This document shows positions 7,040 to 9,909 of a stretch of 9,909 bases of DNA, in pieces. The notes beneath the pieces are model-generated. The model had not been told where the DNA came from and searched no databases. It saw only the letters and a list, made by a program, of their open reading frames with translations. A program made the translations under genes and the position numbers. The stretch comes from Deltaproteobacteria bacterium. GTDB lineage: Bacteria; Desulfobacterota; Dissulfuribacteria; Dissulfuribacterales; UBA3076. The stretch spans positions 1 to 9,909 of the forward strand of contig JAUWHV010000153.1 in the NCBI GenBank assembly GCA_030605675.1, read 5' to 3'. The number at the start of each line of letters is the position of its first letter. The stretch's first letter is position 1.

Positions 7040-7744
7040 TTAGGAAGCGACTGCTTTAACTTCAGCGGGATCCACCTTCACTCCTGGTCCCATTGTAGTG
7101 GACAGTGCAACGTTCCGCACATAGGCCCCCTTGCTTGTAGAAGGCTTTATGCGGAGTAATGTCTCCGCAAGCGATGCGAAATTCTCCCTGATTTTATTGG
7201 AACCAAAGGAAACCTTGCCCAAAGGAACATGGACAACCCCGCCCTTGTCTACCCGGAAATCCACCTTTCCTGCCTTTATCTCATTAACCGCCCGGGCAAC
7301 ATCAAAGGTGACGGTTCCAGTCTTGGCATTTGGCATCATACCCCTTGGGCCGAGAATCTTGCCGATCCTACCCACCATTGACATCATATCGGGAGTGGCA
7401 ACAACTTTATCAAAATCAAGCCAACCCCCTTTTATCTTTTCTATCACATCCTCGGCTCCAACATAGTCGGCGCCGGCATCTTCAGCCTCTTTGGCTTTTT
7501 CACCCTTAGCAATTGCCAGGACCCTTTGAGTGCGTCCCGTACCATGAGGAAGGACAACAGAGCTTCTCACATTCTGGTCTGCCTTCCTGGGATCGACCCC
7601 CAGGACTATGGCTAGATCTACGGTCTCATCAAACTTGACATAGTGCGTACTGAGGACCACATCTACTGCTTCATCCAAACCGTACCTTCGCCCGACATCC
7701 ACTTTGGCCCTTGCGTCTAAATATTTCTTACCATGACTTGCCAT
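7040..7744 (-). CDS. rplA: 50S ribosomal protein L1
   Basis: L1 forms the mobile L1 stalk of the large subunit near the E site, aids release of deacylated tRNA, and in many bacteria represses translation of the rplK-rplA mRNA. The 234-aa length is standard. The two-domain pattern is clear: an N-terminal half of domain I with FDETVDLAIVLGVDPRKADQ split around residues 38-57, domain II with PDMMSMVGRIGKILGPRGMMP (about 118-138), and the C-terminal return with STTMGPGVKVD near 216-226. Start ATG is preceded by GGGAG nine bases upstream. It follows rplK by 66 bp, a gap holding a stem-loop, and is followed by the 288-bp rplJ leader spacer. Confidence 0.98.
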   Translation of the reverse strand: MASHGKKYLDARAKVDVGRRYGLDEAVDVVLSTHYVKFDETVDLAIVLGVDPRKADQNVRSSVVLPHGTGRTQRVLAIAKGEKAKEAEDAGADYVGAEDVIEKIKGGWLDFDKVVATPDMMSMVGRIGKILGPRGMMPNAKTGTVTFDVARAVNEIKAGKVDFRVDKGGVVHVPLGKVSFGSNKIRENFASLAETLLRIKPSTSKGAYVRNVALSTTMGPGVKVDPAEVKAVAS

Positions 7745-7766
7745 GGAATCTTTCTCCCTTAGTCCG

Positions 7767-7805
7767 TATTACACGACATCTGCATCGAACAGGCATCGTG
7801 TGATA
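7767..7805 (-). promoter_or_regulatory. Stem-loop between rplK and rplA
   Basis: TATTACACGA (7767-7776) and TCGTGTGATA (7796-7805) pair at nine of ten positions, with a 19-base loop, directly after the rplK stop and ahead of the rplA ribosome binding site. There is no T-run after it on the coding strand, so it is unlikely to be a terminator. It may tune rplA translation or bind L1; that is inference. Confidence 0.4.
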
Positions 7806-7810
7806 TGCCT

Positions 7811-8236
7811 TTAACCAACAATTTCAATACCCATGCTACGGGCTGTGCCTTCAATAGAACGTGCAGCCGCATGCAAATCAACAGCGGTCAGGTCCGGCTC
7901 CTTTTTCATGGCGATTTCCTCTACCTGCTTCCTGGTAACCTTGCCGACTTTTTCCCGATTAGGAATTCCTGACCCTTTCTCGATATTTGCCGCCTTCTTA
8001 AGCAAAATAGCCGCGGGAGGCGTCTTCATAATAAAGCTGAATGACCTGTCTGCATATACTGTTATCACAACAGGGATTATCATCCCCATCTGGTCCTGTG
8101 TCTTTGCATTAAAGGCCTTAACAAACTCCATTATGTTCACACCGTGCTGCCCCAAAGCGGGTCCCACAGGCGGAGACGGGTTTGCCTGCCCGGCAGGGAT
8201 CTGGAGTTTAATATATGATAAGACTTTCTTGGCCAT
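7811..8236 (-). CDS. rplK: 50S ribosomal protein L11
   Basis: L11 binds the 23S rRNA GTPase-associated centre with L10 and takes part in elongation-factor function and the stringent response; thiostrepton acts at this site. Length 141 aa is standard. The N-terminal domain has the proline-rich switch segment ANPSPPVGPALGQHGVNI (residues 18-35), and the C-terminal RNA-binding domain runs from about residue 75, with DLHAAARSIEGTARSMGIEIVG closing the protein. AAAGGAG overlaps the nusG stop and lies 6 bases before the ATG. The nusG-rplK gap is only about 11 bp, so there is no room for a separate L1-binding leader of the E. coli kind upstream of rplK. Confidence 0.98.
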   Translation of the reverse strand: MAKKVLSYIKLQIPAGQANPSPPVGPALGQHGVNIMEFVKAFNAKTQDQMGMIIPVVITVYADRSFSFIMKTPPAAILLKKAANIEKGSGIPNREKVGKVTRKQVEEIAMKKEPDLTAVDLHAAARSIEGTARSMGIEIVG

Positions 8237-8247
8237 AATATTCTCCT

Positions 8248-8781
8248 TTAACCGGCCTTTTGTACGTGTCCGAATTCCAGTTCAACCGGTGTTGACCTTC
8301 CGAAAATAGAGACAAGTACCCGGATCTTTCCTTTCTCCGGGTTAACATTATCCACCACACCATTAAAATTGGCAAAAGGTCCATCTGTCACAGTCACCTG
8401 ATCACCCTTTTCAAAGCTATACTTGGGTACCGGCTTTAGAGCTCGTTCTTCCATCTGCCGGATTATTTTTTCCGCCTCTTCATCTGAAAGGGGTACCGGA
8501 TTCTGCAGGCCACCGATAAAGCCGGTCACTTTTGGGGTATCCTGAACCAGGTGCCACGAGTTATCATTTAATTCCATCTTTACCAGAATGTAGCCCGGAA
8601 AAATCTTTCTGGATGAAGTACGCCTTTCTCCTCTTAGGATTTCTACCACCTGTTCCATAGGGACAACAATTCCGGAGAAATACTCCTCCAACCCGTACTG
8701 CTTAATCCTCTCCTCTAAAGAGACCTTGACCTTATGCTCAAACCCGGAATAGGTATGAACAATGTACCATTTTTGCGCCAT
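8248..8781 (-). CDS. nusG: Transcription termination/antitermination factor NusG
   Basis: NusG binds the RNA polymerase clamp through its NGN domain and links it to Rho or to ribosomal protein S10 through its KOW domain. The 177-aa length is typical. Residues 1-115 form the NGN domain (KWYIVHTYSGFEHKV near the start, FPGYILVKM at 61-69, DTPKVTGFIG at 81-90) and 122-177 the KOW domain (EKGDQVTVTDGPFANFNGVV at 124-143). The ATG gives the normal family N-terminus. Its ribosome binding site is weak (GAG nine bases upstream). It lies 161 bp after secE and is tightly coupled to rplK downstream. Confidence 0.98.
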   Translation of the reverse strand: MAQKWYIVHTYSGFEHKVKVSLEERIKQYGLEEYFSGIVVPMEQVVEILRGERRTSSRKIFPGYILVKMELNDNSWHLVQDTPKVTGFIGGLQNPVPLSDEEAEKIIRQMEERALKPVPKYSFEKGDQVTVTDGPFANFNGVVDNVNPEKGKIRVLVSIFGRSTPVELEFGHVQKAG

Positions 8782-8847
8782 TAAAAGTTACTCATTTACA
8801 AGTTATAGAAAGTCATATGTGACATGGACTAACTTATTTTTTTAGTA

Positions 8848-8864
8848 AGCGTTCACGGAACGCT
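8848..8864 (-). other. Short 7-bp hairpin in the secE-nusG spacer
   Basis: AGCGTTC and GAACGCT are perfect inverted copies around a 3-base loop, immediately beside the larger inverted repeat. On the coding strand it is followed by TACTAAAAAAA, an A-run rather than a T-run, so it is not an intrinsic terminator for the operon. A role in mRNA stability or processing is possible. Confidence 0.4.
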
Positions 8865-8938
8865 GAAATTGGAAATTTGGCTTTCATGCTTTTGTTTCGT
8901 TTCATCTCTACCAAATTTCTAATTTCTAATTTCAAGCC
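8865..8938. repeat. Inverted 7-bp-periodic repeat in the secE-nusG spacer
   Basis: GAAATTGGAAATTTGG (8865-8880) and CCAAATTTCTAATTTC (8911-8926) are inverted copies with 15 of 16 positions matching, 30 bp apart. The right arm continues as 7-base units: TCTAATT at 8918-8924 and again at 8925-8931. It has the same period as the repeats in three other spacers of this window. Confidence 0.7.
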
Positions 8939-8942
8939 ATTG

Positions 8943-9278
8943 TTAATAAATAAGGAAGCTGACAAGCTTTGTCAGGGAAATATCTACTATACCAAGGTAC
9001 GCAGTAAAAAAAAACGTAATTGCCAATACAGCGGTAGTCAGCGCAATTGCTTCCTTCCTGGAAGGCCAAGTAATTTTGTCAAACTCGACACGGACCTCTA
9101 AGAGAAAGGACTTAACCTTATCCAGCCTACCCATAACACCGCTGCTCAAAGAAGGGCTGGCCTCTGCCCGGCTGGAGCCCTGGCTGGACGAGCGGTTCTT
9201 GACAAGCTTGTCATTGCCTTGTGTTACAGTCTGTGTTTCTTTTCTGCTCTGAGCCTTTCTAACTTTCTTTTTTGTCAC
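8943..9278 (-). CDS. secE: Preprotein translocase subunit SecE
   Basis: Essential inner-membrane subunit of the SecYEG channel that clamps SecY. At 111 aa it is the single-span type, unlike the three-span E. coli protein. Residues 1-50 are a polar Lys/Ser/Gln-rich extension with no obvious fold. The conserved cytoplasmic amphipathic helix and EFDKITWPSRKEA motif (65-77) follow, then one membrane segment (about 78-97) and a short C-terminal tail. The start is GTG at 9278-9276, with GGGAG seven bases upstream; the next in-frame Met is residue 49 and has no comparable site. A run of nine T on the coding strand (9014-9006) encodes the FFF of the membrane segment. It lies 51 bp after trnW. Confidence 0.96.
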   Translation of the reverse strand: MTKKKVRKAQSRKETQTVTQGNDKLVKNRSSSQGSSRAEASPSLSSGVMGRLDKVKSFLLEVRVEFDKITWPSRKEAIALTTAVLAITFFFTAYLGIVDISLTKLVSFLIY

Positions 9279-9279
9279 T

Positions 9280-9309
9280 TAAATCTCCCAACTTGCCGGA
9301 GTTGATTTA
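9280..9309 (-). promoter_or_regulatory. Hairpin that bulges out the secE Shine-Dalgarno
   Basis: On the mRNA, UAAAU (9309-9305) can pair with AUUUA (9284-9280) and CAACU (9304-9300) with AGUUG (9293-9289). The loop is CCGGCA and the GGAG of the Shine-Dalgarno (9288-9285) is left as a 4-base bulge between the two stems. The start GUG follows at once. It lies only 20 bases after the tRNA 3' end, so tRNA processing would leave this hairpin near the new 5' end of the secE message. Confidence 0.5.
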
Positions 9310-9329
9310 TATTTTCCGATAACGGACTA

Positions 9330-9405
9330 TGGCAGGCCAGGAGGGACTCGAACCCCCAACTCCCGGATTTGGAGTCCGGTGCTCTACCATTAGAGCTACT
9401 GGCCT
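9330..9405 (-). tRNA. trnW: tRNA-Trp (anticodon CCA)
   Basis: The 76-base gene folds as a full cloverleaf: acceptor arms AGGCCAG/CTGGCCT (7 bp), D arm with GCTC/GAGC, anticodon stem CCGGA/TCCGG around loop CTCCAAA with anticodon CCA (9372-9370), and a T arm with GGTTCGAGTC. The discriminator is G and the 3' CCA is encoded (9332-9330). It sits inside a protein operon between rpmG and secE, so it must be cut out of a long transcript. Its position next to tuf, rpmG and secE is a common arrangement in several bacterial phyla. Confidence 0.98.
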
Positions 9406-9523
9406 GCTGAGATCCGAGCTTTCCTGTGCCGGCTTATTAAACCACATGCAAAATAGCGCATTCCGTGCTTTGCCGGGAAGGCAGATGTCATGTAGCATGA
9501 AATCCTGCAAGCAGATATTAAAA
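9406..9523 (-). other. rpmG-trnW spacer with an imperfect hairpin
   Basis: This 118-bp gap has no gene. TCATG-TAG-CATGA (9488-9500), extended by GCAG/CTGC ends, forms an imperfect stem-loop at 9481-9508, 16 bases after the rpmG stop on the coding strand. It lacks a following T-run. CCGGC (9429-9433) and GCCGG (9472-9476) could also pair over a longer distance. I see no convincing promoter for trnW, so it is likely transcribed with tuf-rpmG. Confidence 0.4.
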
Positions 9524-9673
9524 CTACTTTATCTCCTTGTGTATTGTATGCCTTCTGTCGAATCGGCAGTACTTCTTAAATTCAAGCTTATCCGGAGTTG
9601 TCCGTTTGTTCTTTGTAGTAGTATAATTACGCCGCTTGCAGACCGTACATGCAAGGGTGACTATCTCTCTCAT
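9524..9673 (-). CDS. rpmG: 50S ribosomal protein L33
   Basis: Small large-subunit protein near the E site; 49 aa, the usual size. The sequence begins MREIVTLACTVCKRRNY, with the first zinc-type pair at Cys9 and Cys12. The second pair, normally CxxC, is CRFD here: Cys36 is kept but the fourth position is Asp39. It ends RRHTIHKEIK, as in the family. AGGAGG overlaps the tuf stop codon and lies 6 bases before the ATG; the gap to tuf is 10 bp, so the two are co-translated from one message. It was found by reading the frame directly. Confidence 0.95.
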   Translation of the reverse strand: MREIVTLACTVCKRRNYTTTKNKRTTPDKLEFKKYCRFDRRHTIHKEIK

Positions 9674-9683
9674 AACCCGCCTC

Positions 9684-9909
9684 CTACTCCGTGATTTTGG
9701 TTACCACGCCGGCCCCGACTGTCCGGCCACCTTCGCGGATCGCAAACCTAACTCCCTCTTCCATGGCGATGGGCTGAATCATCGAAACCTCAAAAGTTAC
9801 ATTGTCACCAGGCATCACCATCTCTACACCCTCAGGCAACGTCACTATTCCTGTAACATCCGTGGTCCGAAAATAAAACTGCGGACGATATCCAGCAAAA
9901 AACGGGGTG
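9684..9909 (-). CDS. tuf: Elongation factor Tu (C-terminal part, cut by window edge)
   Basis: GTPase that brings aminoacyl-tRNA to the ribosome. Only the last 74 codons are present, corresponding to most of domain 3: FFAGYRPQFYFRTTDVTG at the left edge, LPEGVEMVMPGDN, then FAIREGGRTVGAGVV before the final TKITE and TAG stop. The GTPase domain lies outside. It is the most upstream gene seen, with rpmG following after 10 bp. Confidence 0.98.
   Translation of the reverse strand, partial: TPFFAGYRPQFYFRTTDVTGIVTLPEGVEMVMPGDNVTFEVSMIQPIAMEEGVRFAIREGGRTVGAGVVTKITE

Larger units (their letters stand above)
8782..8942 (-). other. secE-nusG spacer
   Basis: This spacer has no coding region. It holds the inverted 7-bp-periodic repeat (8865-8938), a tight hairpin AGCGTTC-ACG-GAACGCT (8848-8864) next to it, and an A/T run (8835-8843). 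The coding strand has TATAAC near 8799-8804, but without a matching -35, so I do not call a promoter. There is no T-run on the coding-strand side of the hairpin. Confidence 0.5.

Noticed and set aside
9406..9523. Separate promoter for trnW
   Set aside because: TTTAAT occurs on the coding strand near the tRNA but has no -35 or extended -10 support.
9524..9673. rpmG as a broken gene because of its missing cysteine
   Set aside because: The frame, length, start, ribosome binding site and both ends are all normal; the change is a single residue.
9307..9694. Small frames on both strands across trnW (one reads MAGQEGLEPPTPGFG, the other ends GVGGSSPSWPA)
   Set aside because: These are the well-known false protein frames produced by translating tRNA genes; the tRNA and rpmG explain the bases.

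Overview
The window is one continuous minus-strand stretch of the classic bacterial translation/transcription cluster. Read in the direction of transcription (from high to low coordinates) it runs: 3' end of tuf (EF-Tu), rpmG (L33), trnW (tRNA-Trp, CCA anticodon), secE, nusG, rplK (L11), rplA (L1), rplJ (L10), rplL (L7/L12), rpoB and the first 419 codons of rpoC. Every gene is on the same strand and all reading frames are intact. I see no mobile element, phage gene, CRISPR array or accessory island. The organism is a Gram-negative-type bacterium. Gene order, the single-membrane-span SecE, the NusG and RpoB wording, moderate base composition and repeat-rich spacers fit a deltaproteobacterial/Desulfobacterota lineage best. 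That assignment is inference, not proof.

Region by region. At 9406-9909 the tuf tail is followed after 10 bp by rpmG; a 118-bp spacer with an imperfect hairpin then leads to trnW (9330-9405). The 51-bp trnW-secE gap holds a hairpin that bulges out the secE Shine-Dalgarno sequence. secE and nusG are split by a 161-bp spacer with an inverted repeat. nusG-rplK is tight (10-11 bp, Shine-Dalgarno over the nusG stop codon). The 66-bp rplK-rplA gap carries a stem-loop. The 288-bp rplA-rplJ spacer holds an AT-rich inverted repeat and then a recognisable L10 autoregulatory leader; rplJ starts with UUG behind a run of seven G. The 164-bp rplJ-rplL spacer has two opposed arrays of 7-bp repeats. The 299-bp rplL-rpoB spacer has a good extended -10 promoter, two GCCAAGGC palindromes, a 7-bp-periodic tract and a hairpin. 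rpoB and rpoC are 17 bp apart.

Functionally the genes supply elongation (EF-Tu, L11/L10/L12 stalk, L1 stalk, L33, tRNA-Trp), protein export (SecE), elongation control (NusG) and the two large RNA polymerase subunits. The expected regulation is L10-mediated translational feedback at the rplJ leader, probably with an extra promoter ahead of rpoB. No strong intrinsic terminator lies on the coding strand between genes, which suits read-through.

No undescribed multi-gene system is present. The most distinctive feature is non-coding: four separate spacers carry imperfect 7-bp-periodic repeats, three of them arranged as inverted pairs, inside an otherwise conserved core operon.
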